A DNA stretch of 64,000 nucleotides from JBMHDN01 sp049889355 (GCA_049889355.1 JBMHDN010000033.1:1-64000), one strand, 5' to 3'. Counted from the first letter of the stretch, positions 45,121-53,773 are shown. Notes: generated by a model from the sequence alone, not told the origin. Program-made: numbers and translations.

Positions 45121-45484
45121 TTGAGTATCCTTTGGCCATTCACCAGTTGCTGGCGAAAAGGACAAGGCCCGCCAATCAGCTGGCCTGTCACTATGATTAA
45201 TTTTATTGGCCCATATCCTGGCCAGTCACACCCCCCATACATCAAAAAAACTAGCCGATCTCTCTGCCAGCTAGGCGACATGGATTAGCAAAAAAACGCC
45301 TGAGAGTATGTTTTCATGGCAAAACAGGACAAAATATCTTTCCAACAAACAAGCAAAAAATGACAGGTCGATGTTCAAAATCACTATCCAGACTGGTTTT
45401 TTTTGTGTTTATCTAGACAAACAATGCACCTCATTCATGCGATCACGCGTACAAAAAATGTAACAAAGTAAGGGCGTCGTCGAG
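45121..45484. other. 364-bp divergent intergenic region (fhs / GlxA-type regulator)
   Basis: No protein-coding gene is convincing. On the minus strand it carries the fhs leader with a terminator-like hairpin at 45244-45274 and a competing pairing up to 45306. The part next to the regulator (45307-45484) is AT-rich with several A/T runs, likely holding both promoters. Confidence 0.6.
45244..45306 (-). promoter_or_regulatory. Candidate transcription attenuator in fhs leader
   Basis: Minus strand: CTAGCTG (45274-45268) pairs with CGGCTAG (45257-45251), one G-T pair, followed by TTTTTTT: a terminator-like hairpin about 125 bases before the fhs ATG. Upstream, CTCTCAGGCG (45306-45297) can pair instead, AGGCG with CGCCT and CTCTC with GAGAG, both overlapping the terminator's 5' arm or loop. 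The two folds exclude each other. No other minus-strand gene lies upstream that it could terminate, so a leader attenuator or riboswitch is inferred. Confidence 0.45.
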
Positions 45485-46495
45485 ATGCGAGACGAAAAAA
45501 TCAAATCACTGCTGCAATCCTCAACCAGCGCGGGCACCCTGCGTGTCGGGTTTTTGCTGGTGCCGGATTTTTCAATGCTGGCTTTTGCGTCTGCTATTGA
45601 ACCCCTGCGCGCGGCAAACCGCATGTCAGGCCAACCTTTATTTGACTGGGTGATATCCAGCCCTGACGGCGGCGCTACCAAAGCCTCTAATGGCGTGGTT
45701 GTGGCTGCAGATGGCGATCCTGATATTTTGCAAGATTGCCGGCTGGTCTTTGTCTGTTCTGGATTGAATGTAAAACAACATGCCACAAAGCTGACAATGA
45801 ATGTGGCCCGGCGCTTGGATCGCAATGGGGCGATTATCGGGGCGATTTGCACCGGCACTTATATCATGGCTGCTGCCGGCTTGTTAGAAGAGAAGCGCTG
45901 TACCATCCATTGGGAGAATATTGACGGGCTGAGTGAAGAATTTCCAATGCTGGAAGTCACCAATGAATTATTCGAAATCGACGAATCGCGCATTACCTGC
46001 TCAGGTGGTACAGCCTCGCTGGATATGATGCTGCATCTGATCCGCCAGGCCCATGGCCAGCAATTGGCGGCGCGTGTATCTGATCAATTTATTCATGACC
46101 GGATTCGCGACCCGTCTGATCGCCAGCGCATGGAATTACGCTCACGCCTTGGTATCTCGCATCCGAAATTGCTGGCTGTTGTGGCCGAGATGGAAGCCAA
46201 TTTAGAAGAGCCACTATCTCAGACCAGCCTGGCCAAACAAGCCAACCTGTCGACACGCCAGCTCGAGCGGCTGTTCCGGAAATATCTGAACACTACCCCG
46301 ACACGCTATTATTTGAATTTGAGGCTGGCCCGTGCACGCCATCTCTTGCGCCAGACCTCAATGTCTATTTTGTCTATCGCGCTTGCCTGCGGTTTTGTCA
46401 GCGCGTCGCATTTTTCCAAATGCTACCGCGAAACCTATGGCCGGACCCCGCGCGGTGAACGCGCCCCAGATGCCGACACCGCCATCGCTAGTTAA
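45485..46495 (+). CDS. GlxA/GbdR-type AraC-family transcriptional regulator
   Basis: 336 residues. N-terminal DJ-1/PfpI-like domain (VGFLLVPDFSMLAFASAIEPLR, ICTGTYIMAAAGLL) and C-terminal double AraC HTH (LAKQANLSTRQLERLFRKYL; ILSIALACGFVSASHFSKCY). This architecture and IEPLRAANRMSG match GbdR/CdhR/ArgR-type regulators of glycine betaine, carnitine and arginine metabolism. Adjacent, divergent fhs and the nearby MttB-like gene favour control of quaternary-amine or C1 catabolism; inferred. AAGGG precedes the ATG. Confidence 0.9.
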   Translation: MRDEKIKSLLQSSTSAGTLRVGFLLVPDFSMLAFASAIEPLRAANRMSGQPLFDWVISSPDGGATKASNGVVVAADGDPDILQDCRLVFVCSGLNVKQHATKLTMNVARRLDRNGAIIGAICTGTYIMAAAGLLEEKRCTIHWENIDGLSEEFPMLEVTNELFEIDESRITCSGGTASLDMMLHLIRQAHGQQLAARVSDQFIHDRIRDPSDRQRMELRSRLGISHPKLLAVVAEMEANLEEPLSQTSLAKQANLSTRQLERLFRKYLNTTPTRYYLNLRLARARHLLRQTSMSILSIALACGFVSASHFSKCYRETYGRTPRGERAPDADTAIAS

Positions 46496-46583
46496 AATAA
46501 TACCACCTAAATATTCTTAGTACTTGATGTATAAAATTTTGAACTTGTTTTCATTTCAAATTGCAACCAATGGAGGATTCTGC

Positions 46584-47132
46584 ATGCCTAAAATCTATTT
46601 ATCCGAAAAGACTTATCGTCGGCTTGCATCGTTCAATAAAGCTTTTGACTCAGAAGAGGATGTGATTATCAATCTGATGGATATTGCTGATAATTCAACG
46701 AACATACATTCAACAATCACTCAAGATTTAGACAATTCCACTCGCTCTCACTTCATAGTCTTGTCACGCGAGGAAGATATTACGAGCGATCTGGCGTCTT
46801 ACATGCGAGTGCAAGGGATCAAAATCAACAACAATGAGGAGCCCAATAGGAGTTTCTTTTGGTATGATGTCTTGCTCGCAATTATAAATACTGCTGTCAA
46901 TAAGGGCACGCCAATAGCACGTATAATCCAACTGTCCAAAACACGGATAGAATTGGGACCAAAGGACGCATCAGACGGCTGGTATATTCCCACTCACAAC
47001 ATCACTATTCGAAAGATGAGCGCATTTGAGTTTTTGAAAAGATCGCTCAAAATAGCCAAAAATGCAGGTTTACGTGTTGAATTATCATTACAACACAAAC
47101 GCACCGCACGAAGATTGCTCATAACATTTTAA
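46584..47132 (+). CDS. AT-rich hypothetical protein with a CopG/SeqA-like N-terminus
   Basis: 182 residues from ATG 46584, seven bases after GGAGG; an in-frame ATG at 46524 has no such site. Markedly more AT-rich than its neighbours, with many AAA, ATT and ATA codons, suggesting recent acquisition. The start MPKIYLSEKTYRRLASFN, then AFDSEEDVIINLMD, resembles ribbon-helix-helix-like N-termini of DNA-associated proteins; the end GWYIPTHNITIRKMSAFEFL, then KIAKNAGLRVELSL, resembles a second domain I recall in uncharacterised proteins with similar starts. No function is assigned. Confidence 0.65.
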   Translation: MPKIYLSEKTYRRLASFNKAFDSEEDVIINLMDIADNSTNIHSTITQDLDNSTRSHFIVLSREEDITSDLASYMRVQGIKINNNEEPNRSFFWYDVLLAIINTAVNKGTPIARIIQLSKTRIELGPKDASDGWYIPTHNITIRKMSAFEFLKRSLKIAKNAGLRVELSLQHKRTARRLLITF

Positions 47133-47149
47133 TTATGACGTAAGGACTG

Positions 47150-47584
47150 TTAACCTTGCATCTGGCGGGCGGCGGCCTGAATGGCAGAGACCATGCTGGC
47201 CAGCCCGTTTTTGCGAGTCGGTGAGAGATGTTTATCCAGTCCGATTTCAGCCAGAAAATCAGGCTGTGTGGCCAGCACTTCATCTGGTGTCAGCCCTGAA
47301 TAAACCCTCAGCATCAGGGCCGCGAGCCCTTGGACTATGGCGGCATCTGATTCGGCAAAATAGCGAATAGCCCCGCCATCTTCAGCTTCTGCTGCGAAAT
47401 AGACCGTGGACTGACAGCCAGATAATTTGTGATCATCTGTGCGATAAGCCTCAGGCAGGGGCGCAAGATGCCGCCCTTGATCGATCAGATGCTGATAGCG
47501 ATCTGCCCAATCATCAAAAAAGCTGAATTCGTCGATAATTTCAGCAGCTCTTTTGGCTGCAATTGAACCGGTTTGCACAGACAC
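47150..47584 (-). CDS. sufE: SufE family sulfur-acceptor protein
   Basis: 144 residues from a GTG at 47584 with AAAGGGA just before it; an upstream ATG at 47623 has weaker support. Active-site loop HKLSGCQSTVYFAAE with the conserved Cys, then VQGLAALMLRVYSGLTPDEV and LSPTRKNGLASMVSAIQ. SufE takes sulfane sulfur from SufS and stimulates it for Fe-S cluster assembly. The suf operon itself is not in the window. Confidence 0.93.
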   Translation of the reverse strand: MSVQTGSIAAKRAAEIIDEFSFFDDWADRYQHLIDQGRHLAPLPEAYRTDDHKLSGCQSTVYFAAEAEDGGAIRYFAESDAAIVQGLAALMLRVYSGLTPDEVLATQPDFLAEIGLDKHLSPTRKNGLASMVSAIQAAARQMQG

Positions 47585-47693
47585 ATCATCCCTTTCACTG
47601 CACAGATGCTGGACATAGACCACGCATCTGCCCTAAAGCTAGTGCAGCAACCTTGTTGATACAAGCCACCAAAACCAAGAAAGCCATCCTTTC

Positions 47694-49187
47694 ATGCCAG
47701 AGGCGCAGGACACAAAACAGACCGCATCTGAGGCGCAGGTAAAGCAGCTGTTCTCAGCTCAAAACCTCTGGCTGCTTTTGGTTGGATTAACGGCATTTCG
47801 GCTATTAGCCTTATATCTATCGCCGCTTAATCTGAGTGTAGATGAAGCCCAATATTGGCTGTGGTCGCGCGAATTTGCCTTTGGCTATTATTCAAAACCA
47901 CCCTTGATTGCCTGGCTGATTGGCCTCTCAACCAGTCTTTTCGGCCTGACAGAATGGGCCGTGCGCCTTTTGGGGCCTTTTTTGCATCTTTTCATCAGCT
48001 GGATGTTGTTTTTATCAGCCCGCCATCTCTATGGGCCGTCAGCTGGTATATTGGCGGCCGGTTTATGGCTGTTGATGCCGGCTGTTGGGCTTGGCAGCTT
48101 TGTGATGTCAACCGACACGCCGTTGCTGGCAGCCGGCAGTGCGGGTCTGTATGCCCTCCTAAGTGCTGATAAAGCAGAGCAGAAATCAGCGCATTATTGG
48201 TCAGGCTTGGCCGGGGCCTGTTTTGGCATGGCGGTATTGGCAAAATATGCAGGGGTGTATTTTCTGATAGGTGGCCTGATTTTCATTTTCACAAAGCGCC
48301 ATCAAAACCTGACGCTCAAAATCCAATCTAGCCTCATGCTCATTATCATGGCGCTATTGGTGGCCAGCCCCAATCTGATCTGGAACTTGAATAATGGGCT
48401 GGTTACAGCCCGTCATTTGGGCGAGAATGCCAATCTGGCAGAACCGGCCTATAGCCTGACACAATTGGCCAGTTTTTGGGTTGGACAATTCTTTGTTATC
48501 GGGCCGGCGGCTGGTGTATGTGCGGTGCTGGCTGTGCTCTCAGCACGCCAGACCAGTGCACGGCTGCTTGGCTTTATCCTGCCTGTGCTTGGCTTGATGA
48601 GCATTCAGGCTTTTGTCAAAGAAGCCAATGCAAACTGGGCGATGGCAGCTTATCCGGCACTGGTCATCATGCTGGCCGGCTGGCTGGCTCAGAAATATGA
48701 CCAGCGGCAAAAATGGCAGGGCAGGCTGAGCCTATCTGTCAATGCTGTGTTTGCGGGGGTGATTATGCTGGTCACCGCAACTGGCAGTTTTGGTCCCTTT
48801 GCGCCAGCCTCTGATCCCTTGCGACATTTGCGCGGCTGGCCTGAGTTAGCTGCCCACCTGCTGCCTCTGATCAAAGAATATGATGCACAAACCATTTTAA
48901 CAGAACGCAGGGGGCATGCCGCGCTCCTGACCTGGCATCTGGCAAATATACCTGTTGAGGTAGTGATTTGGGATAGAGATGGTGCACCGCATAATCATTA
49001 TGAACTCACCCGCCCTTATCATCCAGGCAGATCAGGGCCAGTGCTGGCGATTTCCGAAATTCCAGATATCAGCTGGCCAGATGATCGCAACTGGAGCCCT
49101 GCCATTGATCAGCATGAGGTGGCTATCAGCAAAAGCGACCGGCCAGATCGAGCCAGACGCCATAGCTATATTTTCATCGGAAGATAA
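47694..49187 (+). CDS. Glycosyltransferase family 39 / ArnT-like membrane protein
   Basis: 497 residues, 10-12 membrane helices. The first periplasmic loop LNLSVDEAQYWLWSREFAFGYYSKPPLIAWL contains the Asp-Glu pair and the YYxKPPL pattern of PMT/ArnT/GT39 enzymes, which transfer sugars from polyprenyl phosphate carriers in the periplasm. A polar C-terminal domain (about 400-497) follows. The target (lipid A, protein or exopolymer) is unknown. Convergent with mntR, three bases apart. Confidence 0.87.
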   Translation: MPEAQDTKQTASEAQVKQLFSAQNLWLLLVGLTAFRLLALYLSPLNLSVDEAQYWLWSREFAFGYYSKPPLIAWLIGLSTSLFGLTEWAVRLLGPFLHLFISWMLFLSARHLYGPSAGILAAGLWLLMPAVGLGSFVMSTDTPLLAAGSAGLYALLSADKAEQKSAHYWSGLAGACFGMAVLAKYAGVYFLIGGLIFIFTKRHQNLTLKIQSSLMLIIMALLVASPNLIWNLNNGLVTARHLGENANLAEPAYSLTQLASFWVGQFFVIGPAAGVCAVLAVLSARQTSARLLGFILPVLGLMSIQAFVKEANANWAMAAYPALVIMLAGWLAQKYDQRQKWQGRLSLSVNAVFAGVIMLVTATGSFGPFAPASDPLRHLRGWPELAAHLLPLIKEYDAQTILTERRGHAALLTWHLANIPVEVVIWDRDGAPHNHYELTRPYHPGRSGPVLAISEIPDISWPDDRNWSPAIDQHEVAISKSDRPDRARRHSYIFIGR

Positions 49188-49190
49188 AAA

Positions 49191-49706
49191 TCAGCTGTGC
49201 TTTTTTAAGTAATCTGCGAAAAGCTGCAGAGTCTGTTCAGACACGTGATGTTCAACACCTTCTGCATCTGAATCAGCAATTTGTGGGTCCAGTCCAAGGC
49301 AGATTAGAAAATCACGCACCAATTCATGACGCTCTTTGCATTTTTTCGCCAGCGCAACCCCTTTTGAAGTCAGAAAAATCGACCGGTAAGGCTTGCTTTC
49401 GACCAGCCCGTCGCGTTGCAGACGCTGGATAGTGGCGTTCACAGTCGGGCTTTTGACACCAAAGCGGCTGGCCAGATCTACCGCTCTGGCTTCACCATTT
49501 TCAGCGATAAGGTCAGCGATCATTTCGACATAATCTTCCATCACCTCTGACTGATGCGCACGCCGTATTCGCTCGAATTTGGCGGCGCTGACATCTGCTT
49601 GCCCTTCGGCGGTCTCATCACCATGGGGCGCACTATGCTGCTGGGCCTGACTATCTGCCTTAATATCCGTCTGGCTATCGGTATATGATGTCGTTTTTTC
49701 TTCCAT
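49191..49706 (-). CDS. mntR: Manganese-responsive regulator MntR (DtxR family)
   Basis: 171 residues: a polar, Gln/Asp-rich N-terminal tail (about 1-45), winged HTH (AVDLASRFGVKSPTVNATIQRL) and a metal-binding dimerisation helix ending EGVEHHVSEQTLQLFADYL. The arrangement ADSDAEGVEHHVSE matches MntR of Gram-negative type. It represses manganese importers when Mn is plentiful. No mntH or ABC Mn transporter is in the window, so its targets are elsewhere. Confidence 0.9.
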   Translation of the reverse strand: MEEKTTSYTDSQTDIKADSQAQQHSAPHGDETAEGQADVSAAKFERIRRAHQSEVMEDYVEMIADLIAENGEARAVDLASRFGVKSPTVNATIQRLQRDGLVESKPYRSIFLTSKGVALAKKCKERHELVRDFLICLGLDPQIADSDAEGVEHHVSEQTLQLFADYLKKHS

Positions 49707-49880
49707 ATTTTTGGCATAAACAAAAATGTTAGCCTGTGCAAAGTTTTTTTATACTTTCAAATTCACTTTAAAATTGGCACAAGAGGGTCAGATTTACATA
49801 ATGCGCACCAGCAGACGCGCTGGCCAGAAAAGCAGGCCGGCCTGCATCGCGCACGCTCTGGAATAAATTGTGAGGCATGC

Positions 49881-50237
49881 ATGACATCATCTGATCTCGA
49901 TAAATTATTGAATGACCCGCTTTCCGGTCAGGATGAAACAGCCCTGATGGTCCAGGCAGCAGCCTTTCGCCGCCTTGTCAGCCATCTGCGCAATCGCCAT
50001 GATGTCCAGAATATAGACATGATGAATCTGGCTGGCTTTTGCCGCAATTGTCTATCGGGTTGGTATCAAGATGCGGCCGCTGAAAAGGGGTTGGATATAG
50101 ATAAAGAAACAGCCCGTGAAATCATTTACGGCATGTCTTATGCTGACTGGAAATCTCAGTTTCAGACAGAGGCTACAGATGCACAAAAAGCAGCCTTTGG
50201 AAAAAAGCATGATTCAGAAAATGGAGAGAAATCGTGA
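49881..50237 (+). CDS. DUF1244 family protein
   Basis: 118 residues. FRRLVSHLRNRHDVQNIDMMNLAGFCRNCLSGWYQDAA and IIYGMSYADWKSQFQTEATDAQ match DUF1244, a widespread proteobacterial family; two conserved Cys (CRNC) are seen. Function unknown. It overlaps gapR by four bases (GTGA) and so is coupled to it. Confidence 0.92.
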   Translation: MTSSDLDKLLNDPLSGQDETALMVQAAAFRRLVSHLRNRHDVQNIDMMNLAGFCRNCLSGWYQDAAAEKGLDIDKETAREIIYGMSYADWKSQFQTEATDAQKAAFGKKHDSENGEKS

Positions 50238-50491
50238 CCTCAGCACTCGTAACAGGCAATGCCAGTGCCGACCAACTGCGCCAATATATTGAACGCATCG
50301 AGCGGCTAGAAGAAGAAAAGCGCGCGATGATGGCTGATATCAAAGATGTCTATGCAGAAGCAAAAGCATCGGGATTTGAGCCGAAGATCATGCGCCAAAT
50401 CGTGAAATTGCGCGCCATGGACCGCGATATTCTGAGCGAGCAAGATGCGCTGATTGAAAGCTACCGCGAAGCGGTAGGGCTTATTGGCTGA
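50234..50491 (+). CDS. gapR: Nucleoid-associated protein GapR (DUF2312)
   Basis: 85 residues from GTG, with GGAGAG upstream. DQLRQYIERIERLEEEKRAMMADIKDVYAEAKASGFEPKIMRQIVKLR is the GapR signature: an N-terminal coiled helix and a basic C-terminal part that form a tetrameric clamp on overtwisted, AT-rich DNA ahead of forks and RNA polymerase. Essential or important in alphaproteobacteria. Overlaps DUF1244 and touches pyrF, so an operon of three is likely. Confidence 0.95.
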   Translation: MTSALVTGNASADQLRQYIERIERLEEEKRAMMADIKDVYAEAKASGFEPKIMRQIVKLRAMDRDILSEQDALIESYREAVGLIG

Positions 50492-51399
50492 TGACAGGTA
50501 TTTCTGCGCATTTTGGTGATCGGCTCAGCCATCATATTGAACAGACAGGTTCGGTATTATGTATGGGGCTGGACCCGCATTTGGGCCGGATGCCAGCGCT
50601 TTTTGGCAGTGACGCCCCGCAAATTGGTTCAGTAGAGACAATATCAGCGATAGAGCGTTTTGCGATGGCTGCGATTGAAGTGGCCGCTGGCAAATTACCG
50701 GCCATCAAACCGCAGGTCGCCTTATTTGAACAGCATGGCCCAGAGGGTATGGCGCTCTTGGCAAAAATTGGCGCAGAGGCACGGCGCAGAAATCTGCTCT
50801 GTATCATGGATGCCAAGCGCGGTGATATTGGTTCTACTTCAGCTGCTTATGCCCGTGCCTGGATGGGGGCTGAATCAGTTTTCGCTGGTGATGCGCTGAC
50901 CATCAATGCCTATATGGGGCTGGATAGCATCACGCCCTATCTAGAGAGGGCACGCGACACCGGCAGCGGTGTGTTTATCCTGCTGCGGACCAGCAATCCA
51001 GGTGCAGCCGATATTCAAGGCCTGCATGTGGATAATAAGCCTGTCTTTCATCATCTGAGCGATTTGCTGAAACCTGAGGTAGAGGCCCAGACCGGGCAAT
51101 CAGGGCTGTCATCGGTGGGGATGGTGGTTGGTGCGACTTGGCCTGAAGAAGCTGCAGAACTCCGCCAGATGTTACCACAAGCACCTTTTTTAATCCCCGG
51201 CTTTGGGGCACAGGGTGCAGATGCGCAGATGGCCTGTTCTGGTCTGACTCAAACAGAAAACCATTATAGCGCAGGTCTGGTGAACGCCTCGCGTGGCCTT
51301 ACCTTTGCGCCAGAGCTGGCCGAGGCGAGCTCTCTGGCTGACTGGCAGGACAGGCTGGCTGCCAAAATATCAGAGATGAACGCAGATTTGCGCCCCTGA
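50491..51399 (+). CDS. pyrF: Orotidine 5'-phosphate decarboxylase (long form)
   Basis: 302 residues, the long type-2 OMP decarboxylase. Substrate/catalytic motif IMDAKRGDIGSTSAAYA (Lys-x-x-Asp) and KPQVALFEQHGPEGM, VGATWPEEAAELR, FLIPGFGAQGAD are intact. Final step of UMP synthesis. Its ATG overlaps the gapR stop (TGATG), an unusual partner. Confidence 0.95.
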   Translation: MTGISAHFGDRLSHHIEQTGSVLCMGLDPHLGRMPALFGSDAPQIGSVETISAIERFAMAAIEVAAGKLPAIKPQVALFEQHGPEGMALLAKIGAEARRRNLLCIMDAKRGDIGSTSAAYARAWMGAESVFAGDALTINAYMGLDSITPYLERARDTGSGVFILLRTSNPGAADIQGLHVDNKPVFHHLSDLLKPEVEAQTGQSGLSSVGMVVGATWPEEAAELRQMLPQAPFLIPGFGAQGADAQMACSGLTQTENHYSAGLVNASRGLTFAPELAEASSLADWQDRLAAKISEMNADLRP

Positions 51400-51598
51400 G
51401 CTGGTCAGCGCCACCTCCTGTTTTCTGCTCTTATAGATCTTGTTTAATAACGCCTTTCAAACGGCGCCCCTGATCACTTATCTGTGCATCAGATGAGAAG
51501 ACTTGATCTCAAATCTTAACAGATAGATACTGCCTCTTAGGTTGTGTTTTTAACTTATCATTATCGGTTTGCGTTAACACAATGTTAAGGTTTGTCAG

Positions 51599-52339
51599 AT
51601 GGAAGAAGAACAGGTCTGCGACGGTATCGTTGTTTGGTATAATGAGCGAAAAGGCTACGGCTTTGTTGAGGTTGTGCACACCATATTGCATGATCAGCCA
51701 GTGGATATCGCCGCTGATAGGGTGCCGGCGCGCGAACCAGAAGAGCGCCCAAAAGAACAGCCGGACGAACACCAAGAAGAACGAGAGGTTAAATCACAGG
51801 TGGAAAAAACAGATGATCGCGCAGGCGATACAGCACCAATAGCTGATGCCGCTGATGATCATAATACCCCTGATGACCCTGCAAACACTGTTTCAGAACC
51901 ATCTACACATCACCCATCTCATTCCGAAGTTTTCCTGCATCGCACTGCACTGGACCGGTTTGGCCTGATTGGCATTTTTACGGGTGATAAGGTGCGTGCA
52001 CGCATTGCAAAGAGCCAGCGCGGCTGGGTGATCACAGATTTAATTTCGGTTGAGCGCACGCAAATCCGGCGCATTGCCACCCACGCCCCGCAACAAGCCA
52101 ATGAAGTGCATGGCATTGTAAAATTTTTCAATGCTGAAAAAGGCTATGGCTTTGTGGATATTGGCCAGCTTGGCAATGATGTGTTTGTACATCTGCGCAC
52201 TTTGCGTAATTGCGGTATTCATCATCTCACCGAAGGCCAGCATTTGCTGGTCCAGATAACCGATGACGGCAAAGGACCGCAAGCAGCCGAGGTCAGGCTG
52301 ATGCCGGTCCAGCTGAACCAGATGGATATTGATTTATAG
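51599..52339 (+). CDS. Double cold-shock-domain protein with large acidic insertion
   Basis: 246 residues. C-terminal CSD (about 168-240): GIVKFFNAEKGYGFVDIG with RNP1 KGYGFVDI (181-188) and RNP2 VFVHLR (195). N-terminal CSD: GIVVWYNERKGYGFVEV (RNP1 about 18-25) but RNP2 VFLHRT is at 111-116; between them lie about 85 acidic, Pro/Asp/Glu/His-rich residues. After this the fold resumes (ALDRFGLIGIFTGDKVRARI). Dual-CSD proteins are usual in alphaproteobacteria; the insertion in loop 3 is not. RNA/DNA-binding, perhaps cold or stress responsive. A 199-base leader precedes it with no obvious gene. Confidence 0.9.
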   Translation: MEEEQVCDGIVVWYNERKGYGFVEVVHTILHDQPVDIAADRVPAREPEERPKEQPDEHQEEREVKSQVEKTDDRAGDTAPIADAADDHNTPDDPANTVSEPSTHHPSHSEVFLHRTALDRFGLIGIFTGDKVRARIAKSQRGWVITDLISVERTQIRRIATHAPQQANEVHGIVKFFNAEKGYGFVDIGQLGNDVFVHLRTLRNCGIHHLTEGQHLLVQITDDGKGPQAAEVRLMPVQLNQMDIDL

Positions 52340-52390
52340 TGCGCCGCGCTTTGTTCACTCTATAGGCGCCTCTTTCTTGCCAAGCACGTT

Positions 52391-52450
52391 CTGGTAATCT
52401 CCCTGGTAATCTCCCTGGCAATCTCCCTGGCAATCTCCCTAGTAATCTCC
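52391..52450. repeat. 12-bp tandem repeat, five copies
   Basis: Units CTGGTAATCTCC x2, CTGGCAATCTCC x2 and CTAGTAATCTCC stand head to tail with no spacer, 87 bases before the MFS start. Each differs from the consensus by at most two bases. Confidence 0.95.
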
Positions 52451-52537
52451 TTGCAAAATCAGGACATCACACTAGTGTTGGCTAGGTAGGTCAGGTCTGA
52501 GTCTTGTGAGGCTCACCACAGGGTTAGGCAGCATATC

Positions 52538-53758
52538 ATGACATCACAAACCGCTTCTTCTATCTGGCGTTCAAACTGGATGCCCATTTTGATTATGGGC
52601 GCGCTGATGGTGTCCATTACGATGGGTGTGCGCCAGTCCTTTGCCCTCTTCTTGCTCCCAATTTCAGCTGAAATCGGTGAAGGGCGCAGTGTTTTTTCTT
52701 TTGCGATTGCGGTTCAAAATCTGATGTGGGGCCTTGCCTCTCCTATTTTCGGGGCCATGGCAGATCGCTATGGGGCCAAGCCTGTTGCCCTGGCAGGTGG
52801 AGCGATTTACATGACCGGCATGGTTATCATGGCAGGTCTGGTCACCCCAGCTGGCCTGATTTTGGCTCAGGCACTTGTCGGTATGGGGCTGGCCAGTGCT
52901 GGTATTTCCATTGCCCTTGGCGCGGTTGCCAGAGCGACACCAAGACACCAGCAGGCTCTTGCCCTCGGGCTGGTGACGAGCTTCGGGTCTTTTGGGCAGT
53001 TTCTGATGGTGCCTATCAGCCAGCTCTTTATTGATGGTTTTGGCTGGCAAATAGCACTTGTATTGATGGCCGGCATGTCAGGCGGCATCATCGCTTCTGC
53101 TTATTTCCTGCGCGCAGACTCAGCTCAAGACACAGCCAAGACAGCTGATCTGGCCAAGCTGAAATCTACAGACATGCTGGGTGTGGCCTTGCGTTCTCAA
53201 AATTATATCCTGCTGACTGTCGGGTTTTTTGTCTGTGGTATTCAGGTGGTCTTTATCGGCACACATTTACCCACCTATCTGCGTGATATGGGGATGAGCT
53301 CAGAGATCGCCAGCTGGTCGTTATCTCTAATTGGCCTGTTTAATATCATCGGCTCTTTTTTATGTGGCTGGCTTGGTGGCATCTATTCCAAACGCAAAGT
53401 GCTGGCTCTGGTCTATCTGTTGCGCTCAGTCTTCATCATTGCCTTTATCAGCCTGCCAGCGAGCCCTGCTACCGCCCTGATTTTTGGGGCCGGCATTGGC
53501 TTGCTTTGGCTGGGGACCATCCCGCTCACCTCAGGGCTGATTGTGACCTTCTTCGGGCCGGCCCATCTCTCCATGCTTTATGGGGTGGCTTTCTTATCTC
53601 ACCAAATCGGCTCATTTCTCGGCGCATGGCTCGGCGGATTCCTCTATGACATTTCTGCCACTTACACGGTGATGTGGTGGGTGAGCATTCTGACCGGCCT
53701 CTTTGCCTTTATCGTCAACTGGCTGATCACCGAACAAGAAGAGGGGCAAAAAGCCTGA
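52538..53758 (+). CDS. Major facilitator superfamily transporter
   Basis: 406 residues, 12 predicted helices. MFS motif A appears as FGAMADRYGAKPV after helix 2 and a second copy LCGWLGGIYSKRKV after helix 8. The start ITMGVRQSFALFLLPISAEIG is typical of MFS groups for monocarboxylates or drugs; the substrate is unknown. The stop codon lies in the loop of a long inverted repeat at the convergent junction with trxB. Confidence 0.87.
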   Translation: MTSQTASSIWRSNWMPILIMGALMVSITMGVRQSFALFLLPISAEIGEGRSVFSFAIAVQNLMWGLASPIFGAMADRYGAKPVALAGGAIYMTGMVIMAGLVTPAGLILAQALVGMGLASAGISIALGAVARATPRHQQALALGLVTSFGSFGQFLMVPISQLFIDGFGWQIALVLMAGMSGGIIASAYFLRADSAQDTAKTADLAKLKSTDMLGVALRSQNYILLTVGFFVCGIQVVFIGTHLPTYLRDMGMSSEIASWSLSLIGLFNIIGSFLCGWLGGIYSKRKVLALVYLLRSVFIIAFISLPASPATALIFGAGIGLLWLGTIPLTSGLIVTFFGPAHLSMLYGVAFLSHQIGSFLGAWLGGFLYDISATYTVMWWVSILTGLFAFIVNWLITEQEEGQKA

Positions 53759-53773
53759 CCGGCTTTGCCCCTC
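53741..53773. terminator. Strong inverted repeat at MFS/trxB convergent end
   Basis: GAGGGGCAAAAAGCC (53741) pairs with GGCTTTGCCCCTC (53761) across the loop TGACC, 13 bp with two unpaired A. It spans the MFS stop codon. No T run follows, so it could end transcription in either direction only weakly or act as an mRNA 3'-end stabiliser. Confidence 0.5.

Noticed and set aside
45297..45306. CTCTCAGGCG on the minus strand resembles the 3' end of glycine riboswitch aptamers.
   Set aside because: No GGAGAG partner or CCGAAGG core is present upstream, so a glycine riboswitch is not supported.
52391..52450. Short repeats considered as a CRISPR array.
   Set aside because: Units are 12 bases, directly adjacent, with no spacers and no cas genes.
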